From positions 186,001 through 250,000 of the forward strand of contig NZ_VFPM01000001.1 of NCBI RefSeq assembly GCF_006716675.1: DNA of 64,000 nucleotides, read 5' to 3'. The notes beneath the pieces are model-generated. The model saw only the letters and a program-made list of their open reading frames with translations, did no database searches and was not told the DNA's origin. The position numbers were made by a program, and so were the translations under genes. Shown in pieces: positions 1 through 8,619 of the stretch. Every line of letters begins with the position of its first letter. Positions within the stretch are counted from its first letter, which is position 1. This DNA comes from Humibacillus xanthopallidus. Its GTDB lineage: Bacteria; Actinomycetota; Actinomycetes; Actinomycetales; Dermatophilaceae.

Positions 1-1503
1 GACGGCAGCGGTGACCTGCTGCTCGCCACGGCCCGGGTGTATGCCGGAGAGTCGGCTCCCAGCCTCGCGTCCGTCGCGCTCGACACCCGATCGGCGCGTC
101 TCGTGCGCCGCCGCCTACGGGTCCAGGACCTGCACCGGGTAGACGTGCTCGTCGATGACGCGGGCGACTTCGCGATTCCCGACCACACGGGCGGTGCGAT
201 CCACGTCCTCCAGCTCCCACCTGCCGGTCGACCATCAATGAGTGACGTCGAGGTCCTCGACGCGATCGCCGACCTCGTCGTCCAACTGCGCGACGACTCG
301 CGCATCGTGGTGATCGGCCACGCGACCGCCCTGACGGACCGCCCTGGCTCCAACGCGGTGGACCGAGCCCGGGATGCGGTCCTGCGCTCCGACCGGCTGC
401 GCGCGGCGGTCCGGCTGCCGAAGGGACTTCTCATCCGCTCGCCGCGCAGGCACCTCGCACTGTGGGCGCTCGGCCCGGCGCACCCCGATGTTGCCGTCGG
501 AGACCGATGGACCGTCACCGCGGACCTTTCTGAACGCGAGCTCACTCCGACGACCGTCGAGGACCTCCTCACCGACATCGTCGCGGCGATGCAGAACGAC
601 GCGGCCGTGCGGCGTCACGCGTTCCGGTTCTCCCGACGCGTTCGCACGGCGTCGCTCCTGCCGGGGAGCCGGCCCCTCGTTGACAGACCGCACTCTCCCG
701 TCAGGCGCCGCACTTCTGGCACTGAGCTGGTTGCCCTGATCGACCGGCTGGCGAACGAACTCCACTCCGAAGCCTCCGCCCTGAGAGTCGAGCCGACCGA
801 GGCCGTTGAGCCTGCAACCGCGCCGCAGCGCACCCTCGGGGACGCGGTGGCTGCCGGCGAGTGCCGCATCATCTCCGGGAACCGAATTGACCCAGAACAT
901 CTGACCGCTGCCGACGGGCGCGTCGCGATCGGGCCAGACGAGCTGCTCGGGGCCCGGTCGCTCGAGGAGCGCCGCATCGACGTGCTGACGTTTGCCGGCA
1001 CCTACCCGTCCGCGCGGTTCACCGAGGCCGGCGACGTCGTCTTCTGCACCACGCCGCGAATCGCAGCGATCGTCGACCACGACGGTGGGTCCGTCGTCGT
1101 CAGCCCGGCCCGCGTCGCACGGATAAGCCGCCACCCGGACCATGGCTGGCCGCCCCTGCTGCCCGACGTCCTCGCCAGCGACATCAATGCCATCGGCACC
1201 CCAGAGGAGTCCGGCGCGACGCGGCGGCCGGACTGGCGCCGGTGGCCGATCCGCCGAGTTCCTAGCCAGCAGCGCGACCACCTCGCCGCGACGCTCACGG
1301 CCCTCGAGCGGGAGCGGCAGGAACTGCGCACTCGACTCGACGAGGTCGAAGCTCTCGCCGCCGCCGTCACCGAGGGCGTGACCGCCGGGGCGCTGACGAT
1401 CACGGCCCCGCCAACCAGCACGCCGGCATACGACACCGAACCGCAACCCGACACACCAGCTCACCCGCCGCGCACGAACTCGCCCACCACGGAAGGATCC
1501 TGA
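1..1503 (+). CDS. N6-adenine methylase-like protein with HsdS-like C-terminal region, 5' truncated by window
   Basis: The frame is open from base 1, so the start lies outside; the first in-window start codon is a GTG at 37 and is probably not used. The visible protein opens with DGSGDLLLA, which resembles SAM-binding motif I of N6-adenine methylases. The place where the catalytic NPPF/Y motif should be reads LQLPPAGR (bases 208-231), so the Asn is missing. The segment around bases 400-480 (VRLPKGLL, LALWALG) is typical of HsdM-type cores. The rest looks like a target-recognition domain (AGDVVFCTTPRI near base 1030) followed by a coiled coil (about 1270-1370), as in HsdS. It sits 2 bases before hsdM. 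I infer an M-S-like accessory subunit of the R-M operon, possibly not catalytic. The upstream half is needed to settle this. Confidence 0.7.
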   Translation, partial: DGSGDLLLATARVYAGESAPSLASVALDTRSARLVRRRLRVQDLHRVDVLVDDAGDFAIPDHTGGAIHVLQLPPAGRPSMSDVEVLDAIADLVVQLRDDSRIVVIGHATALTDRPGSNAVDRARDAVLRSDRLRAAVRLPKGLLIRSPRRHLALWALGPAHPDVAVGDRWTVTADLSERELTPTTVEDLLTDIVAAMQNDAAVRRHAFRFSRRVRTASLLPGSRPLVDRPHSPVRRRTSGTELVALIDRLANELHSEASALRVEPTEAVEPATAPQRTLGDAVAAGECRIISGNRIDPEHLTAADGRVAIGPDELLGARSLEERRIDVLTFAGTYPSARFTEAGDVVFCTTPRIAAIVDHDGGSVVVSPARVARISRHPDHGWPPLLPDVLASDINAIGTPEESGATRRPDWRRWPIRRVPSQQRDHLAATLTALERERQELRTRLDEVEALAAAVTEGVTAGALTITAPPTSTPAYDTEPQPDTPAHPPRTNSPTTEGS

Positions 1504-1505
1504 CC

Positions 1506-3137
1506 ATGCCGCCGAGGAAGAAGGTCGACCCTGCGCGCTCAGCCGCGCCGTCGACGATGAAGGAGCTCAAGGACACCCTGTGGAAGGCGGCCGACAAACT
1601 GCGCGGGTCGATGGACGCCTCGCAGTACAAGGACGTCATCCTCGGCCTGGTCTTCCTCAAGTACGTCTCCGACGCGTTCGAGGAGCGCCGCGGCCAGATC
1701 CGCGACGAACTCGCCGCCGACGGGTGGGACGAGGCGCAGATCGCGCCGCTGCTCGACGACATGGACGAGTACACCGCCCACGCCGTGTTCTGGGTACCGC
1801 CGACGGCCCGCTGGGGCTACCTCGCCCAGCACGCCAAGGGCCTGCCCGCCCAGGACGGGCAGCCGCACAAGAACATCGGCCAGCTCGTCGACGAGGCCGT
1901 CGACCTGCTCATCGGCGCCAACCCGTCCCTCAAGGGCGCGATGCCGCGGATCTACAACCGAGACAACGTCGACCAGCGCCGGCTCGGCGAGCTGATCGAC
2001 CTGTTCAACTCCGCCCGGTTCACCGGCCAAGGCGTCTCCAAGGCCCGCGACCTGCTCGGCGAGGTCTACGAGTACTTCCTCGAGAAGTTCGCCCGCGCCG
2101 AGGGCAAGCGCGGCGGCGAGTTCTTCACCCCACCCAGCGTGGTGCGCACGCTCGTCGAGGTCCTCGAGCCGACCGAGGGTCGCGTCTACGACCCGGCCTG
2201 CGGGTCGGGTGGCATGTTCGTGCAGGCGGAGAAGTTCCTCGCCGCACACCACCAGGACAAGACCGCGATCTCGATCTACGGGGAGGAGCTCAACGAGCGC
2301 ACCTGGCGCCTGGCCCGGATGAACCTCGCCATCCACGGCCTGAACGGCAACCTCGGCGCGGTTTGGGGCGACACGTTCGCGATCGACCTGCACGCCGACG
2401 TGCAGATGGACTACGTCATGTCCAACCCGCCCTTCAACATCAAGGCATGGGCCCGCAAGGAGGACGACCCCCGCTGGCGCTTTGGCGTCCCGCCCGCCAC
2501 CAACGCGAACTTCGCCTGGATCCAGCACATCATCAGCAAGCTCGCCCCCGGCGGCAGCGCCGGCGTCGTCATGGCCAACGGGTCCATGTCATCCAACTCC
2601 GGCGGTGAGGGCGAGATCCGCGCGCAACTCGTCGAGGCCGACCTCGTCGCCTGCATGGTCGCCCTGCCCACCCAGCTGTTCCGTAGCACCGGGATCCCCG
2701 TCTGCGTCTGGTTCTTCGCCAAGGACAAGACGGCAGGTGCCAACGGGACCGTCGACCGGTCCGGCGAGGTCCTCTTCATCGACGCCCGCGAGCTCGGCTA
2801 CATGGTCGACCGCGCCGAACGCGCCCTCGCCGACGACGACATCGCCAAGATCGCCGGCACCTACCACGCCTGGCGCGGCACCACCTCCGCGGTCGCAGGG
2901 GAGCTGACGTATGCCGACGTGCCCGGCTTTTGCAAGACCGTGTCCTTGGCGGACATCAAGGCGGCTGACTACGCCCTCACCCCCGGCCGCTACGTCGGCG
3001 CCGCCGAAGCCGAGGACGACGGCGAACCCATCGACGAGAAGATCCAACGACTCACGAAGGAGCTGTTCGCCCAGTTCGACGAATCCGCCCGCCTCGAAGC
3101 CGCCGTGCGCGAACAGCTCGGGAGGATCCATGTCTGA
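1506..3137 (+). CDS. hsdM: Type I restriction-modification system methyltransferase subunit HsdM
   Basis: This 543-aa protein is the adenine N6-methyltransferase subunit of a type I R-M system; with HsdS it methylates the recognition site, and with HsdR it forms the restriction complex. An N-terminal HsdM_N-like helical region (about 18-160) precedes the catalytic core. SAM-binding motif I reads DPACGSGGMF near residues 229-238, and catalytic motif IV reads SNPPF near 306-310. GGEFFTPP at 203-210 is the conserved lead-in to the methylase domain. The ATG at 1506 lies 2 bases after the stop of the upstream gene, and the 3' end overlaps the hsdS start by 8 bases, so the genes are probably translationally coupled. 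The length is normal for the family, and all motifs are intact. Confidence 0.95.
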   Translation: MPPRKKVDPARSAAPSTMKELKDTLWKAADKLRGSMDASQYKDVILGLVFLKYVSDAFEERRGQIRDELAADGWDEAQIAPLLDDMDEYTAHAVFWVPPTARWGYLAQHAKGLPAQDGQPHKNIGQLVDEAVDLLIGANPSLKGAMPRIYNRDNVDQRRLGELIDLFNSARFTGQGVSKARDLLGEVYEYFLEKFARAEGKRGGEFFTPPSVVRTLVEVLEPTEGRVYDPACGSGGMFVQAEKFLAAHHQDKTAISIYGEELNERTWRLARMNLAIHGLNGNLGAVWGDTFAIDLHADVQMDYVMSNPPFNIKAWARKEDDPRWRFGVPPATNANFAWIQHIISKLAPGGSAGVVMANGSMSSNSGGEGEIRAQLVEADLVACMVALPTQLFRSTGIPVCVWFFAKDKTAGANGTVDRSGEVLFIDARELGYMVDRAERALADDDIAKIAGTYHAWRGTTSAVAGELTYADVPGFCKTVSLADIKAADYALTPGRYVGAAEAEDDGEPIDEKIQRLTKELFAQFDESARLEAAVREQLGRIHV

Positions 3138-4341
3138 GTGGAGTCGTGTACGGCTGGGCGATGTCTTGATGATCAAGCACGGCTATGCATTCCCAGGGGA
3201 GGGCTTTGTCGAGGACCAGAACTTGCCAACCCTTGTGACACCGGGGAATTTCGCCCGCACCGGGGGCTTCAAAGCGGCCAAGACAAAGACGTTCCGCGGT
3301 GACTTTCCGGCCGAGTATTGCCTACAGGCAGGGGACTTGATCGTTTCGATGACCGATCTCAGCAAGGAGGGAGCAACGTTGGGGCTGCCTGCGATCGTGC
3401 CCGATGATCGGGTCTACTTGCATAACCAACGCATTGGGCTGGTGCAGGTCATGAACCCCCAGAGAGTCGACAGAACCTTCTTGAACTACCTCTTCCGGAC
3501 GGACAAATACCGAGCCCATGTGCTCGGCACAGCCTCTGGAAGCACTGTCAGGCACACCAGCCCCTCGCGGATTTACGATTACGTCGCCGAAGTTCCGAAC
3601 GTCCACAAGCAGCGGGCGATTGCGGAGGTGTTGAGGGCGCTCGACGACAAGGTCGCCGCCAACGCCAGACTGGCGTCCACGGCCGTTGAGTTGGCCGACT
3701 CCTTGTTTGCGATGCGCGTAAGGGGGATTCAGCCATCTCAGACCTTCGCCGAGGTGGCGGTCGTCAAGGGAGGCGGCACCCCGAGCACCAAGGTCGAGGA
3801 GTACTGGAGCGGGTCGGTCCATTGGGCCACTCCGACCGATGTGACGAACCTGAGCGTTCCGTACCTCGAGTCCACGGGCAGGCTCATCACCGATGACGGC
3901 TTGGCTGCGTGTGCATCCGAGCTGCATCCCGAAGGCTCGATCCTGATGACGTCTCGGGCCACGATCGGCGCTTTCGCCATCGCCCAGGTCCCGATGGCGG
4001 TCAACCAAGGGTTCATCGTGGTGAATGCCCACGACCCCGAGGCGCAGTGGTGGCTGTTCCACGAGATGCGCAGCCGCGTGCCTGAGTTCCTCAGTCACGC
4101 GAATGGCGCCACTTTCCTCGAGCTCAGCCGAGGAAGGTTCAAGGCCCTCCAGGTCCGTCTCCCGGATCCTCCGGCTTACAAGGACTTCGCGGCGACCATA
4201 GACCCACTCCATGAGCGCGCCAGAGCTGCCAGCCGAGAGAGCTCAGAGCTAGCCACCATTCGCGACACACTGCTGCCGCAGTTGATGTCGGGCAAGATCA
4301 GGGTCAGGGACGCGGTGCGGGTCGTCGAGGGGGTCGTGTGA
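3130..4341 (+). CDS. hsdS: Type I restriction-modification specificity subunit HsdS
   Basis: This 403-aa protein selects the DNA sequence recognised by the R-M complex. Two target-recognition domains are visible, each opening in the family style: WSRVRLGDV near residue 4, and FAEVAVVKGGGTPST near 200 followed by YWSGSVHWATPTD. Each is followed by a helical spacer (HKQRAIAEVLRALDDK near 160-175, and the C-terminal RDTLLPQLMSGKIRV). I chose the ATG at 3130, which has GGGAGG just upstream and overlaps the hsdM stop; the frame is open further upstream only as a shadow of hsdM. The first half has noticeably more A/T and mixed codon choice than hsdM and hsdR. This fits the domain swapping known for hsdS genes. 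Confidence 0.93.
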   Translation: MSEWSRVRLGDVLMIKHGYAFPGEGFVEDQNLPTLVTPGNFARTGGFKAAKTKTFRGDFPAEYCLQAGDLIVSMTDLSKEGATLGLPAIVPDDRVYLHNQRIGLVQVMNPQRVDRTFLNYLFRTDKYRAHVLGTASGSTVRHTSPSRIYDYVAEVPNVHKQRAIAEVLRALDDKVAANARLASTAVELADSLFAMRVRGIQPSQTFAEVAVVKGGGTPSTKVEEYWSGSVHWATPTDVTNLSVPYLESTGRLITDDGLAACASELHPEGSILMTSRATIGAFAIAQVPMAVNQGFIVVNAHDPEAQWWLFHEMRSRVPEFLSHANGATFLELSRGRFKALQVRLPDPPAYKDFAATIDPLHERARAASRESSELATIRDTLLPQLMSGKIRVRDAVRVVEGVV

Positions 4342-4342
4342 C

Positions 4343-7300
4343 ATGACGGGGGATGTCGGGGGTTTCGGCGGGTCGGGGTTCTCGGAGGCCGAGTGGGAGA
4401 CGCTCGCGCTCGAGGGCTTGGCTGAACACGGCTGGGTGCCGCGGGACGGCAAGTCGATCGCGCCGGGCTCTGGCGAGCGGGAGTCGTGGGACGAGCTCGT
4501 CATCCCGTCGCGCCTGCTCGCGAAGCTGCGGGAGCTGAACCCGCTCGTGCCGCCGGACTACCTCAAGCAGGGCGCCGCGGAGATCCTGCGTCCAACCTCG
4601 GGGGACGCGCTGACGGAGAACCACCGGACGCACCGGTTCCTCGTCGAGGGCTACCGCGGCATCAACTGGATCGACTCCGACGGGACCGAGCACAACCCGA
4701 CGATCCGGCTGGTCAGCACGGACCCGGGTGAGAACGACTGGCTCGCGGTGAACCAGGTGACGGTCCGCTCCCGCGACGTGGAGCGCCGCTTCGACCTGGT
4801 GCTGTACTGCAACGGGCTGCCGGTCTCGATCGTCGAGCTGAAGAAGGCCGGCACCCAGACGGCGGACGTCGCGGCCGCGCACGCGCAGCTGCAGACGTAT
4901 GTGCGGGAGCTGCCGATGTGCTTCCGGTTCGCCGTGTTCACGGTCGCGACGGACGGGGTGGTTGCCCGGTACGGGACGCCGTTCACTCCGTTGAACCACT
5001 TCGCGCCGTGGAATGTCGACGACGACGGACAGGAGCTCGGGTTCGGCGCCACCAGCGGGCTGGAGAATCTCGGCACCGGCCTGGATCACCTCATCGACGG
5101 CGTGTACAACCAGGAGAGGTTCCTTCAGCTCCTGCGCAACTTCACGGCATACGACCAGGGCGCCGAAGGGTTGGCCAAGCGGATCGCCAAGCCGCACCAG
5201 TACTTCGCCGTGAACAAGGCAGTGTGGCGCACGATCCAGGCGGTCGAGTCCGACGGCAAGGCCGGCGTCGTGTGGCACACGCAGGGCTCCGGCAAGTCGA
5301 TGGAGATGGAGCTCTACACCCACTACGTGCAGCGGCATCCGAAGCTGCTCAACCCGACCGTCGTCGTCGTGACGGACCGGACCGAGCTCGACGGGCAGCT
5401 GTTCGACGGGTTCCGCCAGAGCCTGCTGCTCGCGGAGGAGCCGCGGCAGATCACCCGCCGCGCCGACCTGCGCCGGGAGCTGTCCGAGCGGACCACCGGT
5501 GGGATCTACTTCACGACGCTACAGAAGTTCGGCCTGTCCAAGGAGGAGCGCGACGCCGGAGAATCCCACCCGCTGCTGTCCGACCGGCGCAACATCATCG
5601 TCATCGTCGACGAGGCGCACCGTAGCCACTACGACGACCTGGACGGATACGCCCGTCACCTCAGGGACGCCCTGCCTCGGGCGACGCTCATAGCGTTCAC
5701 CGGCACCCCGATCTCCCTCGCGGAGCGAGACACGCAGGCAGTGTTCGGCGAGTACATCGACATCTATGACCTGAGCCGCGCCGTCCGCGACGGGGCGACG
5801 GTGCCGGTGCACTTCGAGCCGCGGCTGATCAAGGTGTCGTTCGCTGAGGGGGTGAGCGAGGACCAGCTCGACGCCGCCGCGGACGAGCTGACCACGGGCC
5901 TCGACGACGTGGAGCGGGATCGGATCGAGAAGAGTGTCGCCGTCGTCAACGCCGTCTACGGCGCGCCGGCAAGGATCGCGAAGCTCGCCGAGGACCTCGT
6001 CGGGCACTGGGAGACCCGCCGCGACGCGATGTGGCCGTTCATCTCCGGGCCGGGCAAGGCCCTGATCGTCGGCGGCACCCGGGAGATCTGCGCGAAGGTC
6101 TACGACGCGATCATCGCGCTGCGGCCCGACTGGCACGCCGACGAGATCGACAGGGGCGTCATCAAAGTCGTCTACACCGGCGACCCGACCGACACCCCGC
6201 CCGTGTCGAACCACGTGCGCCGCGAGTCGCAGAACAAGGTCATCAAGGCCCGCCTCAAGGACCCCGACGACGAGCTCGAGATCGTCATCGTCAAGGACAT
6301 GATGCTGACCGGCTACGACTCGCCGCCGCTGCACACCCTCTACCTCGACCGGCCCCTCAAGGGCGCCCTGCTCATGCAGACCCTCGCCCGGGTCAACCGG
6401 ACCTTCCGCGGCAAGCAGGACGGGCTGCTCGTCGCCTACGCCCCGCTCGCGGAGAACCTGCACAAGGCCCTGGCCGAGTACTCGCCCGAGGACCAGGCGA
6501 GCAAGCCGTTGGGACGGAACATCAGCGCCGCCGTCGACCTGACGAAAGACCTCATCGGCCAGCTCGACCGGCTCGTCTCCGGCTACGACTGGCGGGCCGA
6601 CTACTCCGACCGGCGATCACGGGGTGACCAGAAGGCGTACGCGTACGTCGTCAAGCACCTGGTGAACTACCTGCGCGACCCGCGCACGCCTGGCAACGAG
6701 GTGCGGCAGTACGCCGAGTTCGGCGACAGCGAGACGCTGGCGGCGGCATACCGCCGGTTGAGCAGCCAGTTTGCCCGCGCCTGGGCCGTGTCCGCCACCT
6801 CGCCGGATCTAGACGCGCTGCGGCCGACCGCGAAGTTCTACGAGGAAGTGCGCGTGTGGATGGCCAAGCTCGACGCCGAGGAGCGGCAGTCACGCGGCGA
6901 GCCGATCCCCGAGGACATCCAGCGACTGCTCGGCGCCCTCATCGCCGAGAGCACCGAGACCGGTGAGGTCCTCGACATCTACGAGGCGGCCGGGATGCCC
7001 AAGCCCAGTCTCATGGACCTCGGGCCTGACTTCGTCACCAAGGCGCAGCAGGCCGAGAACCCGCACCTGGCGATCGAGGCGCTGCGCGACCTCGTCGCCA
7101 AGGAATCGGTCAAGGCGACGGGGACGAACACGCTGCGACAGCAAGCCTTTTCGTACCGGATCGCCGAGCTGATGCGCAAGTACACCAACCAGCAGCTGAC
7201 CTCGGCCGAGGTCATCGCCGAGCTGATCGAGCTCGCCAAGGACGTCGTGGCCGAAGGCTCGCGGGGTGCGATGTTTACGCCACCGCTAGACCAGGACGAG

Positions 7301-7588
7301 CTCGCATACTTCGACGCCGTCACCACGAACGAGTCGGCCGTCGACGTCATGGGCGAAGGGGTGCTCGCCGATATCGCCCGCGAACTCGTCGCCATCATGC
7401 GGCGCGACATCCGCACCGACTGGACCGTCCGCGAGGACGTGCGCGCCAAACTGCGCACCTCCATCAAGCGGCTGCTGATCAAGCACGGCTACCCGCCCGA
7501 CCAGCAGCCAGGCGCCATCAAGCTCGTGATGGAGCAGATGGAGGCCATGGCCCCCCGATACGCCCAGCAGGGTCGTGATGCCACCTGA
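4343..7588 (+). CDS. hsdR: Type I restriction endonuclease subunit HsdR
   Basis: This 1081-aa protein is the motor and nuclease subunit that translocates and cuts DNA lacking the cognate methylation. The N-terminal PD-(D/E)xK nuclease is visible as RRFDLVLYCNG and IVELKKA (Asp near 151, Glu-x-Lys near 165-167). The SF2 helicase core follows: Walker A with GSGKS at 315-319, DEAH at 423-426, motif III AFTGTP near 452, and the motif V-VI region with LMQTLARVNRTFRGK near 672. The C-terminal third is helical and is expected to contact HsdM. The ATG at 4343 comes one base after the hsdS stop and has a G-rich Shine-Dalgarno stretch upstream. Length and motifs are complete, so the R-M system is probably functional. 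Confidence 0.95.
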   Translation: MTGDVGGFGGSGFSEAEWETLALEGLAEHGWVPRDGKSIAPGSGERESWDELVIPSRLLAKLRELNPLVPPDYLKQGAAEILRPTSGDALTENHRTHRFLVEGYRGINWIDSDGTEHNPTIRLVSTDPGENDWLAVNQVTVRSRDVERRFDLVLYCNGLPVSIVELKKAGTQTADVAAAHAQLQTYVRELPMCFRFAVFTVATDGVVARYGTPFTPLNHFAPWNVDDDGQELGFGATSGLENLGTGLDHLIDGVYNQERFLQLLRNFTAYDQGAEGLAKRIAKPHQYFAVNKAVWRTIQAVESDGKAGVVWHTQGSGKSMEMELYTHYVQRHPKLLNPTVVVVTDRTELDGQLFDGFRQSLLLAEEPRQITRRADLRRELSERTTGGIYFTTLQKFGLSKEERDAGESHPLLSDRRNIIVIVDEAHRSHYDDLDGYARHLRDALPRATLIAFTGTPISLAERDTQAVFGEYIDIYDLSRAVRDGATVPVHFEPRLIKVSFAEGVSEDQLDAAADELTTGLDDVERDRIEKSVAVVNAVYGAPARIAKLAEDLVGHWETRRDAMWPFISGPGKALIVGGTREICAKVYDAIIALRPDWHADEIDRGVIKVVYTGDPTDTPPVSNHVRRESQNKVIKARLKDPDDELEIVIVKDMMLTGYDSPPLHTLYLDRPLKGALLMQTLARVNRTFRGKQDGLLVAYAPLAENLHKALAEYSPEDQASKPLGRNISAAVDLTKDLIGQLDRLVSGYDWRADYSDRRSRGDQKAYAYVVKHLVNYLRDPRTPGNEVRQYAEFGDSETLAAAYRRLSSQFARAWAVSATSPDLDALRPTAKFYEEVRVWMAKLDAEERQSRGEPIPEDIQRLLGALIAESTETGEVLDIYEAAGMPKPSLMDLGPDFVTKAQQAENPHLAIEALRDLVAKESVKATGTNTLRQQAFSYRIAELMRKYTNQQLTSAEVIAELIELAKDVVAEGSRGAMFTPPLDQDELAYFDAVTTNESAVDVMGEGVLADIARELVAIMRRDIRTDWTVREDVRAKLRTSIKRLLIKHGYPPDQQPGAIKLVMEQMEAMAPRYAQQGRDAT

Positions 7589-7639
7589 GCCGCCGCTTCG
7601 GCATCGAGCAAATCCCACCAGCGAGGAGGTTATCGGACC

Positions 7640-8095
7640 ATGCCCGCCACGAAGATCCAAGACGAGACGGAAGTCAGGCGCTGGTTCGACGAAGGACGGA
7701 CCTACCAGTGGATGGCCGACGAGTATCTGCGCAAGTACCGTCTGGAGATGTCACAGTCGGCCTTCAGCAACCTGCGGCGCCGCCGCGGCTGGGAGCGCCG
7801 AATCGCTCGGAACGACGACCTGATCCCTTGGGAAGTGAACATCGAGCACCGTTGGGCATTTGTCATCAGAATGCTCCGCTTTGAGGGTCGGGTCAGGAGC
7901 GGCAAAGAGGTTAGCCGCGAGGATCAACATGTCTTGACAATCTGGAAGAGCAATCTCCGAGCCCGAGGAGAGGTGGTGCACTACGACCCCAACACTGCGA
8001 AGGGATTCCAGTACGTCAAACGTGGTCCGGATGACGGCGACTTGATCCGAGAGCCGAGCAGGAAAACCACGAAGCGCCGTTCCGCGGATCGGTGA
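7640..8095 (+). CDS. Phage-type helix-turn-helix protein, possible immunity repressor-like
   Basis: This is a 151-aa basic protein with a good ribosome site (GAGGAGG, 7623-7629). The N-terminal half reads like an unusual HTH: EVRRWFDEGRTYQWMADEY, then SAFSNLRRRRGW. It is followed by IPWEVNIEHRW, and the C-terminal part has VVHYDPNTAKGFQYV. These features remind me of DNA-binding proteins from actinobacteriophages that are often labelled immunity repressors; the assignment is from memory of the family, not a search. It follows hsdR by 51 bases on the same strand and may be co-transcribed with the R-M genes. It could control the R-M operon or be a leftover phage repressor. Confidence 0.65.
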   Translation: MPATKIQDETEVRRWFDEGRTYQWMADEYLRKYRLEMSQSAFSNLRRRRGWERRIARNDDLIPWEVNIEHRWAFVIRMLRFEGRVRSGKEVSREDQHVLTIWKSNLRARGEVVHYDPNTAKGFQYVKRGPDDGDLIREPSRKTTKRRSADR

Positions 8096-8155
8096 CGACA
8101 ATGACCACGCCTAGGGCCCAAATGCCGCGCGCCTGTCGCCTAACCCGAACACGCG

Positions 8156-8174
8156 GCGGCTCACCCCGAGCCGC
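8156..8174 (+). terminator. Hairpin downstream of the R-M operon
   Basis: A perfect 7-bp stem (GCGGCTC/GAGCCGC) with a 5-base loop lies about 60 bases after the stop of the HTH gene. There is no U-run, as is common in high-GC genomes. The rest of the gap between 8096 and 8315 shows no convincing gene or other signal. Confidence 0.4.
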
Positions 8175-8315
8175 TCCTACCCGCGGCGAATTGGCGTTAG
8201 CGGCAGACGCCCTTGAGCTCCCCGAACAATTTCGATCCCGTTGGCCTCCCTCGTTGCCGGCCAGCCTCCAGCACCGTCTCTGCAGGACTGTCGTGTGCCG
8301 GACCGTACGAGGCCG

Positions 8316-8555
8316 TCACCGTGTGACAGGGACCAGCATCTCAGCCGGCAGCCACTGTTGGACAAGCGTGTCGTCCGCTTCGACGAGGTAGACCACTAGG
8401 GCCCTCCATGGCCCATCCGGTTGTTGCTGCCAGCGCACGACGAGACCCGGGTGTGGTCCGCGGGCCGTGGATGGGCCGGTGACCCAGCAGTGCTGTCGAG
8501 CTGGGGGCGCGGCGGGAACGGGGTGTGTGACGCCTCGTCCTGATCCTCCAGCCAT
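8316..8555 (-). CDS. Small hypothetical protein (79 aa)
   Basis: The C-terminal half (GLVVRWQQQPDGPWRALVVY, then a short acidic turn, QQWLPAEMLVPV) has the look of small actinobacterial proteins of unknown function that form a compact beta barrel; no function is assigned. A -10-like CATAAT lies at 8567-8562 on the minus strand. Its spacing would put transcription start at or next to the ATG at 8555, suggesting a leaderless message. No clear -35 is seen. It lies 64 bases downstream of the LysM gene on the same strand. The first 35 residues are low in structure, so a later start is possible. Confidence 0.45.
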   Translation of the reverse strand: MAGGSGRGVTHPVPAAPPARQHCWVTGPSTARGPHPGLVVRWQQQPDGPWRALVVYLVEADDTLVQQWLPAEMLVPVTR

Positions 8556-8619
8556 GGGACCATTATGGGACAGGTGTTCGATCCACTTTCCTTCGGCCGG
8601 AGCACCCGACCTCCTCCGC

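Noticed and set aside
8092..8391. Rightward frame of 99 codons after the HTH gene
   Set aside because: Runs through the likely terminator hairpin, has no ribosome site and shows no protein-like pattern.
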